A stretch of DNA of 64,000 nucleotides from Gluconacetobacter johannae (GTDB lineage Bacteria > Pseudomonadota > Alphaproteobacteria > Acetobacterales > Acetobacteraceae): NCBI RefSeq assembly GCF_014174305.1, contig NZ_JABEQH010000003.1:62001-126000 (forward strand). Reading direction: 5' to 3'. The position numbers were made by a program, and so were the translations under genes. Below are positions 45,112 through 54,818 of this stretch, piece after piece; the first letter of the stretch is position 1; the number at the start of each line of letters is the position of its first letter. A model generated the notes under the pieces. That model ran no database searches. It was not told the origin of the DNA and worked only from the letters and a program-made list of their open reading frames with translations.

Positions 45112-48100
45112 TCATTTCCCTTCTTGCGACCCGGCGAGATCGTGTGGATGCCTGTCCGACTGGAAATAGCGGTGCGCCAACAGGGCGATCCGGTCCAGAC
45201 AGAGATAGACGACGGGCGTGGTGAACAGGGTCAGGGCCTGGCTGACCGCCAGCCCGCCGATGATGGCGATGCCCAGCGGCCGCCGCAGTTCCGATCCGTA
45301 CCCATGTCCCAGCACCAGCGGCAACGCGCCCAGCGCCGCCGCGAAACTCGTCATCATGATCGGGCGGAATCGCAGCAGGCAGGCCTGGTGGATCGCCTCC
45401 GTGGGGGGCAGGCGATGGGTGCGCTCGGCGTCGATCGCGAAATCGACCAGCATGATCGCGTTTTTCTTCACGATGCCGATCAGCAGGATCACCCCGATCA
45501 TCGCCATCAGCGAAAATTGCTCGCCGAAGGCCCACAGCGCCAGCAGGGCGCCGACACCGGCCGAGGGCAGGGTGGACAGGATCGTCAGCGGATGGACATA
45601 GCTTTCGTACAGGATGCCCAGCGTCATGTAGACCGCCGCCAGCGCCGCCAGGATCAGCAGCGGCTCGCTGCTGGACGAGCTTTGCAGTTGCGCGGCGTTA
45701 CCGGAAAAGGCGCCATGGATGCTTGGCGGCGGATGAAGCCGGCGGACCGTATCGTCGACGACCTGCATCGCACGGCCCAGCGGGACGCCGGTGGGCAGGT
45801 TGAACGAAATGGTGGCGGCGACGGCCTGGCCTTCGTGATTGATCGCAAGTGGGGTCAGGCCCGGTGTGGTCCGGGCGACCAGCGGCAGCGGGACCATGGT
45901 CTCGGCGGCGGTGGACACCGCCGATCCGGTCGAGGTGGACCGACCGCCGGCCAGCGTGTTCGCGATCTGGTTGCGGAAAGATTGCGCGCTCAACGCCGCA
46001 TCCGCCGTTCCCGCCGTCGTGGCGCGGACGCGGATGGTGTTGGCCTGCGTGCCGCCCCGGGGGCTGCCGCCGGCAACGCTGACCCAGACCTGTCGCAGGG
46101 AGGACGGGTCCTGCCAGAAGCGGGGTTCGACCTCCATCACCACGCGATACTGGTTCATGCCGTTATAGATGATCGACGCCGCCCGCTGGCCGTAGGCGTC
46201 GTACAGCGTGTTGGACACCAGTTGCGGCGTGATCTGCATCCGCGCGCCGCTGTCGCGGTCGATCCCGATATTCTGGGTGTGCCCCCCCAGCAGGACATCC
46301 GACGAGACGTCCATCAACTCGGGACGGGCCGACAGCGCGGTCACCAGCTTCTGCGTCCAGACGTACAGTTCGGCCGGGCTGCTGTCGTCCTGCAAGGTAT
46401 ATTGGTACGCGGCGTTGCTGGGCCGGGCGCCGACCCGGATCGCCCCGCGCTGCAGGGCATAGAACCGCGCGCCGGTCATGTCGCGCAGGCGGGCATTGAG
46501 ATGCGTGATGGTGGTCGAGGGCGGATCGGCGCGTTGTGACTTGTCCGTCAGGCGGATGAAGATGTTGCCCTGGTTCGACGATCCCCGTCCGCCCAGAAAC
46601 CCCGCGACCCCCGCCACGTCGGGGTCGCGCAGCAGGGCGGCCTGGGTCTGGTCCATCTTCTGTTCCATCGCCTGGAACGAAATCGCCTGGTCCCCCATCA
46701 GCCGGCCCAGCAGCATGCCGGTATCCTCGTCGGGGAACAGGCCCTGGGGCATATGGGTATAGACCAGCACCGTCAGCCCGATCGTGGCCGGCAGCGACGC
46801 CAGCATGATCGCGCGATGGGCCAGCGCCCAGTCCAGGCAGCGTGCGTAGGCGCCCAGCATGGCGGCATGCGCGGCCTCCAGCCGGCGGGCCAGGCGTCCG
46901 GGGGCGGGGCCGGCCGCGCGGCCGACCCCGCGGGCGCACAGCATCGGCGTCAGGCTCAATGACAGGGCCAGCGACACGCCCAGCGTGACCGACACCGTCA
47001 TGGCGAATTCGTGGAACAGGCGTCCGGCGATGCCCCCCATCAGCAGGATCGGCAGGAACACGGCGATCAGCGACAGGGTGATGGACGTCACGGTGAACGC
47101 CACCTCGGCCGCGCCCCGCAGCGCGGCTTCGAACGGCGGCAGGCCGTCCTCGACATGGCGGGTGATGTTTTCCAGCACGACGATGGCGTCATCGACGACG
47201 AAGCCGGTCGAGATGGTCAGCGCCATCAGCGACATGTTGTCCAGCGAATAGCCCAGCACGCTGATGACGCCCAGCGTGCCCATGATCGACGCCGGAATGA
47301 CGATGGCCGGGATCATGGTGGCGCGCAGCGTGCCGAGGAACAGCAGCACCGTCGCCACCACCAGGACGACCGACAGGATCAGGGTCCGGCGGGTGTCGGC
47401 CAGCGAGGCGCGGATGGTCAGCGACCGGTCCATGAGGGTCTGCACCGCAATCCCGGCCGGCAGGGTCGCCTGCATGTAAGGCAGTTCGGTGTGGATCCGG
47501 TCCAGCGCCTGCACGACGTTCGCCCCGGCCTGCATGAAGACCTGCACGACGATGGCCGGCTTGCGGTTGTAATAGCCGGCATTGCGGAGGTCCTCGACCC
47601 CGTCGGTGATCGTGGCCACATCCGCCAGGCGGACCGGGCGGCCGTTGCGCCAGGCAAGGACCAGGTCGCGATAGGCCTGGGCGTTGCGGGCCTGGTCGTT
47701 GGTCTCCAGCGTCATGCGCCGGCCGTCCTGGTCGATGAAGCCCTTGGGCGTATGGGCGTTGGCCGAGGCCAGGGCCGCGCGCACGTCCTCGAACCCGATG
47801 CCGTACTTGTACAGCGGCAGGGGATTCATCTCGACCCGCACGGCGGGCAGGGCGCTGCCGCTGACCTGGACCAGCCCGACGCCCCTGACCTGCGACAGGC
47901 GGGGCAGGATGAGGTTGGACGCCTGGTCGTAGACCTGTGCCAGCGGCCATGTGTCCGAGGTCAGGGCCAGGATCAGGGCGGGCGGATCGTTCGGGTTGGC
48001 CTTGGAGTAGCTGGGGTTCTGGCGAAGCGTCGTCGGCAGGTCGGCGCGTGCCGCCTGGATCGCGGCCGCCACGTCGCGGGCCGCGCCGTTGATGTCGCGC

Positions 48101-48393
48101 GACAGCGCGAACTGCAACGTCATGCGTAACTGGCCCTGGCTGGATTGCGACGTCATTTCCGTCAGGTCGGCAATCTGGCCCAGATGCCGCTCCAGCGGTT
48201 CGGCGATGGAACTGGCGATCTGTTCGGGCGATCCGCCGGGTTGCTGGGCCTGGACCTGGATCACCGGGAAGTCGATGTTCGGCAGGTCCGCCACCGGCAG
48301 CGTCAGGTAGCCGACGACGCCGCACAGGACGCACGCCAGGGCCAGCAGCGTCGTCGCCACCGGCCGGCGGATGAACAGGCCGGTTATATTCAT
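45112..48393 (-). CDS. RND multidrug efflux pump, MdtB/MdtC-like
   Basis: This is an inner-membrane proton-driven pump of the HAE1 RND family, 1,093 residues. The N-terminus MNITGLFIRRPVATTLL is typical. The proton-relay aspartates are in GFVVDDAIVVLENI. It has the usual duplicated layout of transmembrane and large periplasmic loops and most resembles MdtB/MdtC. No membrane-fusion partner or outer-membrane channel gene lies next to it, so partners must be encoded elsewhere. Confidence 0.92.
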   Translation of the reverse strand: MNITGLFIRRPVATTLLALACVLCGVVGYLTLPVADLPNIDFPVIQVQAQQPGGSPEQIASSIAEPLERHLGQIADLTEMTSQSSQGQLRMTLQFALSRDINGAARDVAAAIQAARADLPTTLRQNPSYSKANPNDPPALILALTSDTWPLAQVYDQASNLILPRLSQVRGVGLVQVSGSALPAVRVEMNPLPLYKYGIGFEDVRAALASANAHTPKGFIDQDGRRMTLETNDQARNAQAYRDLVLAWRNGRPVRLADVATITDGVEDLRNAGYYNRKPAIVVQVFMQAGANVVQALDRIHTELPYMQATLPAGIAVQTLMDRSLTIRASLADTRRTLILSVVLVVATVLLFLGTLRATMIPAIVIPASIMGTLGVISVLGYSLDNMSLMALTISTGFVVDDAIVVLENITRHVEDGLPPFEAALRGAAEVAFTVTSITLSLIAVFLPILLMGGIAGRLFHEFAMTVSVTLGVSLALSLSLTPMLCARGVGRAAGPAPGRLARRLEAAHAAMLGAYARCLDWALAHRAIMLASLPATIGLTVLVYTHMPQGLFPDEDTGMLLGRLMGDQAISFQAMEQKMDQTQAALLRDPDVAGVAGFLGGRGSSNQGNIFIRLTDKSQRADPPSTTITHLNARLRDMTGARFYALQRGAIRVGARPSNAAYQYTLQDDSSPAELYVWTQKLVTALSARPELMDVSSDVLLGGHTQNIGIDRDSGARMQITPQLVSNTLYDAYGQRAASIIYNGMNQYRVVMEVEPRFWQDPSSLRQVWVSVAGGSPRGGTQANTIRVRATTAGTADAALSAQSFRNQIANTLAGGRSTSTGSAVSTAAETMVPLPLVARTTPGLTPLAINHEGQAVAATISFNLPTGVPLGRAMQVVDDTVRRLHPPPSIHGAFSGNAAQLQSSSSSEPLLILAALAAVYMTLGILYESYVHPLTILSTLPSAGVGALLALWAFGEQFSLMAMIGVILLIGIVKKNAIMLVDFAIDAERTHRLPPTEAIHQACLLRFRPIMMTSFAAALGALPLVLGHGYGSELRRPLGIAIIGGLAVSQALTLFTTPVVYLCLDRIALLAHRYFQSDRHPHDLAGSQEGK

Positions 48394-48602
48394 GCGTGGC
48401 GCCTTGCGGCGCGATGGGACGTGATGTCTTCCATGGGCCGATGGTTCGCGCCTGGCATGGGCGCGTCCAGTGGATATGGCCTAAATTATTCCCAATACCA
48501 GCCGGCCGGGCTGCAAGTGCTCCGTGGTCCGGCGGACGCGTTGCTCTTCACAACGCGGTCGAACGGTGTATTCCCTCGGCCTGTCTCGTCGCCGGAGCCC
48601 TC

Positions 48603-49055
48603 ATGACGTCGCCGCCTGCCGCCCTATCCCCCTTCGCCTCGGATGATGCGATCGCCGCGATCGGTCGCGGGCTGCTGGACCGCACCCTGCCGAAGGAGGC
48701 ATGGACCCATGCCGCCCATTTCGCCGCCACGTTCTGGCTTCTGCGGACGCGGCCCGACATGGATCTGCCGCGCGAGATGCCCGGCCTGATTCGCGCCTAC
48801 AACCTGGCGCTCGGCGGGACGAATACCGACAGCAGCGGGTATCACGAAACGATCACCCAGGCCTCGATCCGGGCCGCGCGCGCGATGCTGGCCGAGCACC
48901 CGTCCCGCCCGCTGCCGGCCATCTGCGCCGCGCTGATGGCCTCGCCGTTCGGCCGCAGCGACTGGCTGCTGACCTACTGGACGCGGCCGGTCCTGTTTTC
49001 GGTCGCCGCGCGGCGCGAGTGGTGCGCGCCGGATATCCGGGACCTGCCCTTCTGA
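48603..49055 (+). CDS. Conserved hypothetical protein with YHET motif
   Basis: This 150-residue cytoplasmic protein has no signal peptide or membrane helix. Notable segments are EAWTHAAHFAATFWLL and GYHETITQASIRAARA, a histidine-containing pattern that I recognise from unnamed conserved bacterial proteins. The ATG at 48603 is chosen because the upstream extension is non-protein-like. It converges with the membrane protein gene at 49076. Function unknown. Confidence 0.75.
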   Translation: MTSPPAALSPFASDDAIAAIGRGLLDRTLPKEAWTHAAHFAATFWLLRTRPDMDLPREMPGLIRAYNLALGGTNTDSSGYHETITQASIRAARAMLAEHPSRPLPAICAALMASPFGRSDWLLTYWTRPVLFSVAARREWCAPDIRDLPF

Positions 49056-49075
49056 CAGTCGCGCCGCGTTGGGGA

Positions 49076-49591
49076 TCAGCGCAGGAAGACCTTCGGCACG
49101 CCTTCGCTGTTCAGGCACGACATGACGATCACCCCGGTCCACAGCGCCAGCGAGGCCGCCGCGACCAGCCGCGCCTGTGTCGTGCCGGCGGGCTGGCCGC
49201 CCAGCGCGGCCACATAGACCCTGCGGTGCGAGAAAGCGACCAGGCCCATGGCCATGGCGATCAGCAGCAGCTTCGGCGTCAGGTAGCTGCGGCTGCCGAT
49301 ACGGACCGGATCGTAGAAAAACAGCGCAACGCCGGTGACCATCGCGACGGCGAACAGGGCATGGATCCACGGCACGATCAGCCGGGACACCGCCGCCAGG
49401 GCCTGCCGGCCGCCATGCCGGAACAGCGCCGCATCGAGCACCAGGTCGATGCCGAAGAAGCCGGCCATGCTTATCATGTGCGCCGTTCGGACCAGGTAAT
49501 GGACGGGTTGCATCCAGTAATGGTACATTCGGCTGTCGAGCATGGTCAGCACGGCGTAGGGCAGGCGCATGAACGCCAGGGGGTGGGACAT
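49076..49591 (-). CDS. Four-helix membrane protein of unknown function
   Basis: This 171-residue integral membrane protein has about four hydrophobic segments and histidines in the first (MQPVHYLVRTAHMISM) and in SHRRVY, a pattern that recalls haem- or copper-related CopD/DUF2214-like proteins. The ATG at 49591 (MSHPLAFM) has GGAAG six bases upstream; an ATG at 49597 is also possible. Function unknown. Confidence 0.7.
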   Translation of the reverse strand: MSHPLAFMRLPYAVLTMLDSRMYHYWMQPVHYLVRTAHMISMAGFFGIDLVLDAALFRHGGRQALAAVSRLIVPWIHALFAVAMVTGVALFFYDPVRIGSRSYLTPKLLLIAMAMGLVAFSHRRVYVAALGGQPAGTTQARLVAAASLALWTGVIVMSCLNSEGVPKVFLR

Positions 49592-49638
49592 CTTCATCTT
49601 CCGCGTCGTCGGTTCCGTTGCTGGATAGCATAGCAACT

Positions 49639-49669
49639 TAACAGTGCGAAGCAGTCGCATTAGCTGTTA
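49639..49669. promoter_or_regulatory. Hairpin/dyad upstream of the membrane protein gene
   Basis: TAACAG-TGCGA is followed by a five-base centre and TCGCA-TTAG-CTGTTA, so two nested arm pairs are complementary apart from a four-base bulge. It lies 48 bases upstream of the start at 49591 and could be an operator or leader stem. Confidence 0.35.
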
Positions 49670-49789
49670 CGACGATTTTCCTTTGATGATTTTCTGGGCG
49701 ATCCCGATCAGATGGACGGCGCGCGCCAGCGCCGGACCGGAACCTGATCGTCCATGGCATCGACGCCGGCGTGCTGCTGTCCGCCCCGA

Positions 49790-50260
49790 TCAGGCGGCCT
49801 GGCGCAGATGCAGCGTGACGCGCATCGCCTCGGCGGCCAGGCGCGCGCCGCGCGTGGTGGTCGAGAGGCTGATATCGACGCCGTGATTGTTTTCCATCAC
49901 CTTGCCGCCCCGGCCGCGGCCCATCGTCGCCTCGCCCTGCACGGCCCAGTAGGTGCCGTCGAAATCGCGCAGGCGGGTCAGGTTGCGGATGGTGCCGCGC
50001 GCCTCGATCCGCGAGAAGCCGACGCCGACGAGGCCGCCCCCCGAAATGGTGAAATCGTAGGTCCGCCCGCCATAGACCAGCCGGCCCCGCCCCCAGGTGA
50101 AGCCCGCCCCGATATCGAGTTCCTTGATGGAGAACGAGATCTGCCCCGTCGTCGCCGCGTCCGGCGAAAGGGGCGGCGCGATCGCGGCCGCCATGCCGGT
50201 CGTAGCGTCGCCAAGTACCGCGCCGCACAGCGCCAAGGCCCCGAACAGGATTTTCTTCAC
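49790..50260 (-). CDS. Exported conserved hypothetical protein
   Basis: This 156-residue protein has a signal peptide (KKILFGALALCGAVLG...GMAAA). The mature part is glycine-rich beta-type sequence (GRLVYGGRTYDFTISG, GFSRIEARGTIRNL, DFDGTYWA), a pattern seen in unnamed periplasmic proteins of other proteobacteria. No enzyme motif is visible. It is transcribed in the same direction as its left neighbour, 198 bases away. Confidence 0.7.
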   Translation of the reverse strand: MKKILFGALALCGAVLGDATTGMAAAIAPPLSPDAATTGQISFSIKELDIGAGFTWGRGRLVYGGRTYDFTISGGGLVGVGFSRIEARGTIRNLTRLRDFDGTYWAVQGEATMGRGRGGKVMENNHGVDISLSTTTRGARLAAEAMRVTLHLRQAA

Positions 50261-50325
50261 GACACGTCCCCCCGTGAGGCCGGCCGCCGGCCCTGTCGGC
50301 CTACTGAAACCCGGCGTTGCGGATT

Positions 50326-50841
50326 TTACAACTCTCTTGATGCATCGGGCGCCTTTCCCGCGCAGCCCCGGCCGGAAAGAAACTCCGCCAGCCCCGCGTC
50401 GATGGCGCGCCGGAAGGCGGCCAGGGTTTCAGCGCCCACGTAATGCTCCATGCCTTCGGCATCGATTCGGGCGGTGTCGGCGCTGATGCCCAGCGCGCGC
50501 AGGAAGGCCTCGACGACCCGGTGGCGGGTGCGGCTGTCCTCGGCCATCTTCTGCCCGGCTTCGGTCAGGAAGATCCCGCGATAGGGACGGCGCGTCACCA
50601 GCCCGTCGGCCGCCAGCCGGACCAGCATCTTGGCGACGGTGGGCTGTGACACGCCCAGCCGGCAGGCGATGTCGACCTGCCGGGCCTCGCGTCCTTCGGC
50701 CAGCAGGTCGGCGATCAGCTCGACATAATCCTCGACCAGCGCGGTCCGTCGCGCCTCGCGCGCCTGGCGGAAGCCTTCGGACTGGACGTCGGGGTCGGGC
50801 ATGATCTCGACGGGCTTGCGCGCGGCGCGTGCGTTCTCCAC
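50326..50841 (-). CDS. mntR: Manganese-responsive regulator MntR
   Basis: This DtxR-family metalloregulator has 171 residues. It aligns closely with E. coli MntR from memory: [43 protein letters not shown] (the recognition helix-turn-helix), and [13 protein letters not shown] carrying metal ligands. It represses manganese uptake when Mn(II) is plentiful. Divergent transcription from mntH supports the assignment. Confidence 0.95.
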   Translation of the reverse strand: MENARAARKPVEIMPDPDVQSEGFRQAREARRTALVEDYVELIADLLAEGREARQVDIACRLGVSQPTVAKMLVRLAADGLVTRRPYRGIFLTEAGQKMAEDSRTRHRVVEAFLRALGISADTARIDAEGMEHYVGAETLAAFRRAIDAGLAEFLSGRGCAGKAPDASREL

Positions 50842-50993
50842 CTGCCGGGACCTCCTGTGTGAACCGCCTGCGCGGGAAACCGTCCTTATACTGGACTATC
50901 GCCGCGCCTCAATTCCCGTGTCGCGGCGATGCCGCCGTCAGCCTGACCGTCACGAATTGACCCAAGCATATATCAGATCGCCTGCCCTACATC

Positions 50994-51012
50994 ATATAGC
51001 ATATTGCATAAT
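50994..51012. promoter_or_regulatory. Candidate MntR operator upstream of mntH
   Basis: The AT-rich dyad ATATAGCATATTGCATAAT has a GCA-N3-TGC core and lies 46 bases upstream of the mntH start, in the region shared with mntR. The symmetry is imperfect, and the identity as an MntR box is inferred from position. Confidence 0.4.
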
Positions 51013-51057
51013 GTCGGCGGCGGGCGTTACGCTGGTCCCGCCGGGAGGGGTGTCAGC

Positions 51058-52344
51058 ATGTTCGAGGTCAATGCGACGGTCAGCGTGCCGCGTGACGCCA
51101 CGGGGTGGCGGCGTCTGCTGGCGTTCATCGGGCCGGGATATCTGGTGTCGGTCGGCTATATGGACCCGGGCAACTGGGCGACCGACCTCGCCGGGGGGGC
51201 GGGGTTCGGCTATACGCTGCTGTCGGTCATCATGCTGTCCAACCTGATGGCGATCCTGTTGCAGGCGCTGTCGGCCCGGCTGGGCATCGCCACCGGGCTC
51301 GATCTGGCGCAGGCCTGTCGCACGCGGTTTCCGATGCCGGTGACGATCATGCTGTGGCTGGCGTGCGAGGCCGCGATCATCGCCTGCGACCTGGCCGAGG
51401 TCATCGGCACCGCCATCGCGCTCCAGCTTCTGTTCGGTATTCCGCTGCTGCTGGGCGCGGTGATTACCGGGCTGGACGCCATTATCGTCCTGCTGCTGAT
51501 GAATCGCGGATTCCGTTATCTCGAGGCGTTCGTGATCGGGCTGCTGGTGGTCATCGCGGCCTGTTTCGGGGTGCAGGTCGTGGCGGCGGCGCCGCCGGTG
51601 GCCGCGATCCTGCGCGGCATCGTCCCGTCGCCCGCGATCCTGACGAACCCCGGCATGCTGTATGTCGCCATCGGCATCATCGGCGCCACTGTCATGCCGC
51701 ACAACCTCTACCTCCATTCCTCGATCGTGCAGACCCGGGCCTATGACCGGACCGAGGCCGGGCGACGCGACGCGATCCGCTGGTCGACCTGGGACAGCAC
51801 GCTGGCGCTGATGCTGGCGCTGTTCATCAACGCGGCCATCCTGATCGTCGCCGCCGCCGCCTTTCATGAGAGCGGGCATCGCGATGTGGTCGAGATCGCG
51901 CAGGCCTATCGCCTGATCTCGCCGCTGCTGGGGCTGGGGGGCGCTTCGACCCTGTTCGCGGTGGCGCTGCTGGCGGCGGGCATGAATTCCACCATCACCG
52001 GCACGCTGGCCGGGCAGATCGTCATGGAAGGGTTCGTGCATCTGCGCCTGCCGCACTGGGCGCGGCGGATGCTGACGCGCGGCCTGGCCATCGTGCCGGT
52101 GGTGGTCGTGACCGCCCTCTACGGCCCTGGGGGGGCCGACCGGCTGCTGGTGTTCAGCCAGGTCGTGCTGTCGATGCAGCTTCCCTTCGCGGTGATTCCT
52201 CTGGTGCTGTTCGTGTCTGACCGGCGGATGATGGGGGCGTTCGCCATCACCCGCCGCATGGCCGCGCTGTCGTGGCTGGTGGCGGGGGTGATCCTGGTCC
52301 TGAACGGCAAGCTGCTGTGGGACATGGTCCTGGGAAACGGGTAA
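51058..52344 (+). CDS. mntH: Mn(II)/H+ symporter, NRAMP family
   Basis: This proton-coupled manganese importer in the inner membrane has 428 residues and about eleven hydrophobic helices. The metal-binding motif DPGNW begins at D36 and the second motif MPHNLYLHS at M213. A strong GGGAGGGG site seven bases before ATG 51058 sets the start; the ATG further upstream would put non-membrane sequence in front. Regulated by the divergent mntR gene, most likely. Confidence 0.96.
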   Translation: MFEVNATVSVPRDATGWRRLLAFIGPGYLVSVGYMDPGNWATDLAGGAGFGYTLLSVIMLSNLMAILLQALSARLGIATGLDLAQACRTRFPMPVTIMLWLACEAAIIACDLAEVIGTAIALQLLFGIPLLLGAVITGLDAIIVLLLMNRGFRYLEAFVIGLLVVIAACFGVQVVAAAPPVAAILRGIVPSPAILTNPGMLYVAIGIIGATVMPHNLYLHSSIVQTRAYDRTEAGRRDAIRWSTWDSTLALMLALFINAAILIVAAAAFHESGHRDVVEIAQAYRLISPLLGLGGASTLFAVALLAAGMNSTITGTLAGQIVMEGFVHLRLPHWARRMLTRGLAIVPVVVVTALYGPGGADRLLVFSQVVLSMQLPFAVIPLVLFVSDRRMMGAFAITRRMAALSWLVAGVILVLNGKLLWDMVLGNG

Positions 52345-52385
52345 ACGGTTCGCGCCGCCCCGATCCTCGACCTTCTGGTGCCCCG

Positions 52386-53024
52386 ATGACTTGTCCCGTC
52401 TTTCCGACCGATTTTCGCGACACGCTCGACCGGCTGTTTCTCTGGCGGCGGGACGTGCGGCATTTCCGCCCCGATCCGGTGGCGGAGGCCACGCTGGACG
52501 GGCTGCTGGCGACTGCCTGCCTGGCCCCGTCGGTGGGGCTGAGCGAGCCATGGCGCTTCATGCGGGTCGATCGTCCCGACCGGCGCGCGGCCGTGCGGGC
52601 GGATTTCGCGCGCTGCAATGCCGAAGCGCTGGCTGCGCGGACCGGGGACGACAGCGGGCGGTACGCGGCGCTGAAACTGGCCGGGCTGGACCAGGCCCCG
52701 CATCATGTCGCGGTGTTCTGCGACGCCGATCCGCGCCAGGGCCGGGGCCTGGGGCGGATGACGATGCCCGAGACCACGGTCTGGTCGGCGGTCATGGCCA
52801 TCCATACGTTCTGGCTGGCCGCGACCGCGGCGGGGCTGGGGGTCGGGTGGGTGTCGATCCTGGACCCCGACCGGATCGCGCGGATTCTGGACGCCGATCC
52901 GGACTGGACGTTCCTGGCCTATCTCTGCGTCGGATATCCGCAGGAGCACGCGGATACCCCCGAGCTGGAGCGCCAGGGGTGGGAGCGGCGCGACCCCCAC
53001 CGGCGCGGCTGGATCATCCGCTAG
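52386..53024 (+). CDS. bluB: 5,6-dimethylbenzimidazole synthase BluB
   Basis: BluB breaks down FMNH2 with O2 to make 5,6-dimethylbenzimidazole, the lower ligand of cobalamin. Family signatures are RRDVRHFRPDPV, APSVGLSEPWRFM, VFCDADP and GLGVGWVSILDPDR. The 212 residues are normal. The ATG at 52386 begins 42 bases after mntH. It converges on the CobC-like gene, the two coding ends overlapping by eleven bases; both act on the nucleotide loop of vitamin B12. Confidence 0.95.
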   Translation: MTCPVFPTDFRDTLDRLFLWRRDVRHFRPDPVAEATLDGLLATACLAPSVGLSEPWRFMRVDRPDRRAAVRADFARCNAEALAARTGDDSGRYAALKLAGLDQAPHHVAVFCDADPRQGRGLGRMTMPETTVWSAVMAIHTFWLAATAAGLGVGWVSILDPDRIARILDADPDWTFLAYLCVGYPQEHADTPELERQGWERRDPHRRGWIIR

Positions 53025-53613
53025 GCGCGGCCGCCACATGCCGGCACGGCACGGCATAGAGGCGCGCGCCCCCCTGCCGCATGACGGGGTCCAGCAATGC
53101 CGGGCGCCGTCCCGCCGCCAGCCCTTCCATCAGCCGCAGCGGGCCGCCATGCGACAGCACGCAGGCCGGCACACCCTGCGCCAGCATCTCGTGCCAGAAC
53201 GACTGGATGCGGTGCAGCAGATCACGGCCGGCCTCGCCGCCGGGGGGCGCGAAGCCCTCGGGGTCGGCCGCCCATTCGTCCAGGGCGGTGCGGTCTATGC
53301 TGTCCCAGGGCTGCCCCTCCCACGCGCCGAAATCCAGTTCGGCGAGGCGGGGGTCGACATGCAGCGCGATGCCGGCGCGCGCGGCGATCCGTTCGGCCAC
53401 CTGCCGGCAGCGGCTGGCGGGGGAGGCATGGATGACGCGGCAGCCGGCCCCGCGCGCCAGGACGGCCAGGCCATCGGCGCGGCCCTGCCACCCCGGCAGC
53501 AGGGCGACGTCGTGCCGGCCGTAGCAGGTGCCGGCCGGCACGGCGACGGGGGGATGGCGCATCAGCAGGATGGCCAGGGGGGCGTATATATTGTCGATCG
53601 CGGGACAATCCAC
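53014..53613 (-). CDS. Histidine phosphatase, CobC-like (alpha-ribazole phosphatase)
   Basis: This histidine-phosphatase-superfamily protein has 199 residues. The catalytic histidine is in LLMRHPPV (RHP in place of the usual RHG). CYGRHDVAL after it is typical of CobC proteins. The second arginine is in SPASRCRQ, the acid in ELDFGAWEG and the second histidine in LSHGGPLR. GTG 53613 is chosen because GAGGGAG lies in front. CobC removes phosphate from alpha-ribazole-5'-phosphate in cobalamin assembly; the bluB neighbour supports this. Confidence 0.82.
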   Translation of the reverse strand: MDCPAIDNIYAPLAILLMRHPPVAVPAGTCYGRHDVALLPGWQGRADGLAVLARGAGCRVIHASPASRCRQVAERIAARAGIALHVDPRLAELDFGAWEGQPWDSIDRTALDEWAADPEGFAPPGGEAGRDLLHRIQSFWHEMLAQGVPACVLSHGGPLRLMEGLAAGRRPALLDPVMRQGGARLYAVPCRHVAAAPSG

Positions 53614-53990
53614 CTGTGTCTCCCTCGGGTCATGGCGTCCGTGCGACCGTGCGCGCACGCCGATAGGGCTTCAAAGCGCCAGCGGGCACAAGGGCCATGG
53701 TTTTCAGTCCGGGTCACGGTTTCTTGACAGGCCGGGCGCACCTTACAGGAGCGGCCGGGCCGGTCCAGAGCTGCGGCCGCCCCCCGCAACTGCAGGTGGC
53801 ATGTCCCGCATCGCCGGGCGTCATGGCGCCGCCGCCGCCCATCCCGGCCGCGCGGCCGCGACGCGGGCGCTGGCGGAAGCCGATCTGCGGGCCCTGCGCG
53901 CCGTCTTCGGGGATTTCATGAAAGATACATAAAAGAAACGGATGGATACGGTTAGAAGGGCCCCGTCTTTCATCAGGGGGCCTGTCCGCG
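53614..53990. other. Intergenic region without recognised gene
   Basis: This stretch separates divergent genes. A TTGACA near 53724 might be a -35 element, but no good -10 follows. A short frame from 53801 to 53932 (about 43 residues, MSRIAGRHG) lacks a clear ribosome site and family, so it is not called. The last 60 bases are AT-richer and probably hold the lpxH-like promoter. Confidence 0.4.
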
Positions 53991-54818
53991 ATGAACGTGA
54001 TTCTGCATGATCGTATCCCTTCCCACGATTATCAGGCGGTTTTCCTGTCCGATGTGCATCTGGGCACGCGGGACTGCCGGGCCGACCTGCTGGCCGATTT
54101 CCTGCGCGGCCTGTCCTGCCGGCGGCTGTATCTTGTCGGCGACATCATCGACGGGTGGAAGCTGAAACGGTCCTGGTTCTGGAACGATCATCACGACGAC
54201 GTCCTGAACCTGATCCTGCGTATGGCCCGCGGCGGGACCGAGGTTTTCTATATTCCCGGAAACCATGACGAGATATTCCGTCGCTGGCTTCCCCATCGGC
54301 TGGAGGTCGCGGGCATCCGCCTGTGCGAACAGGCCGAACACGTAACGGTGACGGGGCGGAGGTTCCTCGTGCTGCACGGCGACGAATTCGACAGTGTGGT
54401 ACGCTACGCGCCCTTCCTGGCCGTACTGGGCGACCGGGCCTATTCCGCCGCCCTGCTCGTCAACCGCTGGTTCAACACGGTGCGTCGTCGGCTGGGCCTG
54501 CCGTACCGTTCGCTGTCGGCGTGGCTGAAACGGCAGGTCAAGGGCGCGGTCATGGCCATCGACCGGTTCGAGACCGCGGTGGTGGACGAGGCCCGGCGGC
54601 GCGGCATGGACGGCGTCATCTGCGGGCATATCCATCATGCGGTCATCAAGGACGTGGGCGGCATCCTGTACATGAATGACGGCGACTGGGTGGAAAGCTG
54701 CAGCGCGCTGGTGGAACATCACGACGGCAGCATGCAGCTTCTGGACATGACCGACGTGCGATGGCGCGTTGCCGCGCCGCGGCATCCGGGGGCCGTGCTG
54801 GTGCCGGCCGATGCCTGA
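53991..54818 (+). CDS. LpxH-like metallophosphoesterase
   Basis: This calcineurin-like phosphoesterase of 275 residues is of the UDP-2,3-diacylglucosamine hydrolase (LpxH) type, which acts in lipid A synthesis. All metal motifs are present: SDVHLG, GDIIDGW, PGNHDE, LHGDEFD and CGHIHHA. Many alphaproteobacteria also have a paralogue paired with a family 4 glycosyltransferase, as here, where the precise substrate is uncertain. Its stop codon overlaps the glycosyltransferase start by eight bases. Confidence 0.85.
   Translation: MNVILHDRIPSHDYQAVFLSDVHLGTRDCRADLLADFLRGLSCRRLYLVGDIIDGWKLKRSWFWNDHHDDVLNLILRMARGGTEVFYIPGNHDEIFRRWLPHRLEVAGIRLCEQAEHVTVTGRRFLVLHGDEFDSVVRYAPFLAVLGDRAYSAALLVNRWFNTVRRRLGLPYRSLSAWLKRQVKGAVMAIDRFETAVVDEARRRGMDGVICGHIHHAVIKDVGGILYMNDGDWVESCSALVEHHDGSMQLLDMTDVRWRVAAPRHPGAVLVPADA

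Noticed and set aside
53801-53932. Small open frame of about 43 residues
   Set aside because: No good ribosome site, no family resemblance, and composition is consistent with chance in GC-rich DNA.
53659-53990. Cobalamin riboswitch near the bluB/CobC genes
   Set aside because: No B12-box or conserved core could be found in the intergenic sequence.
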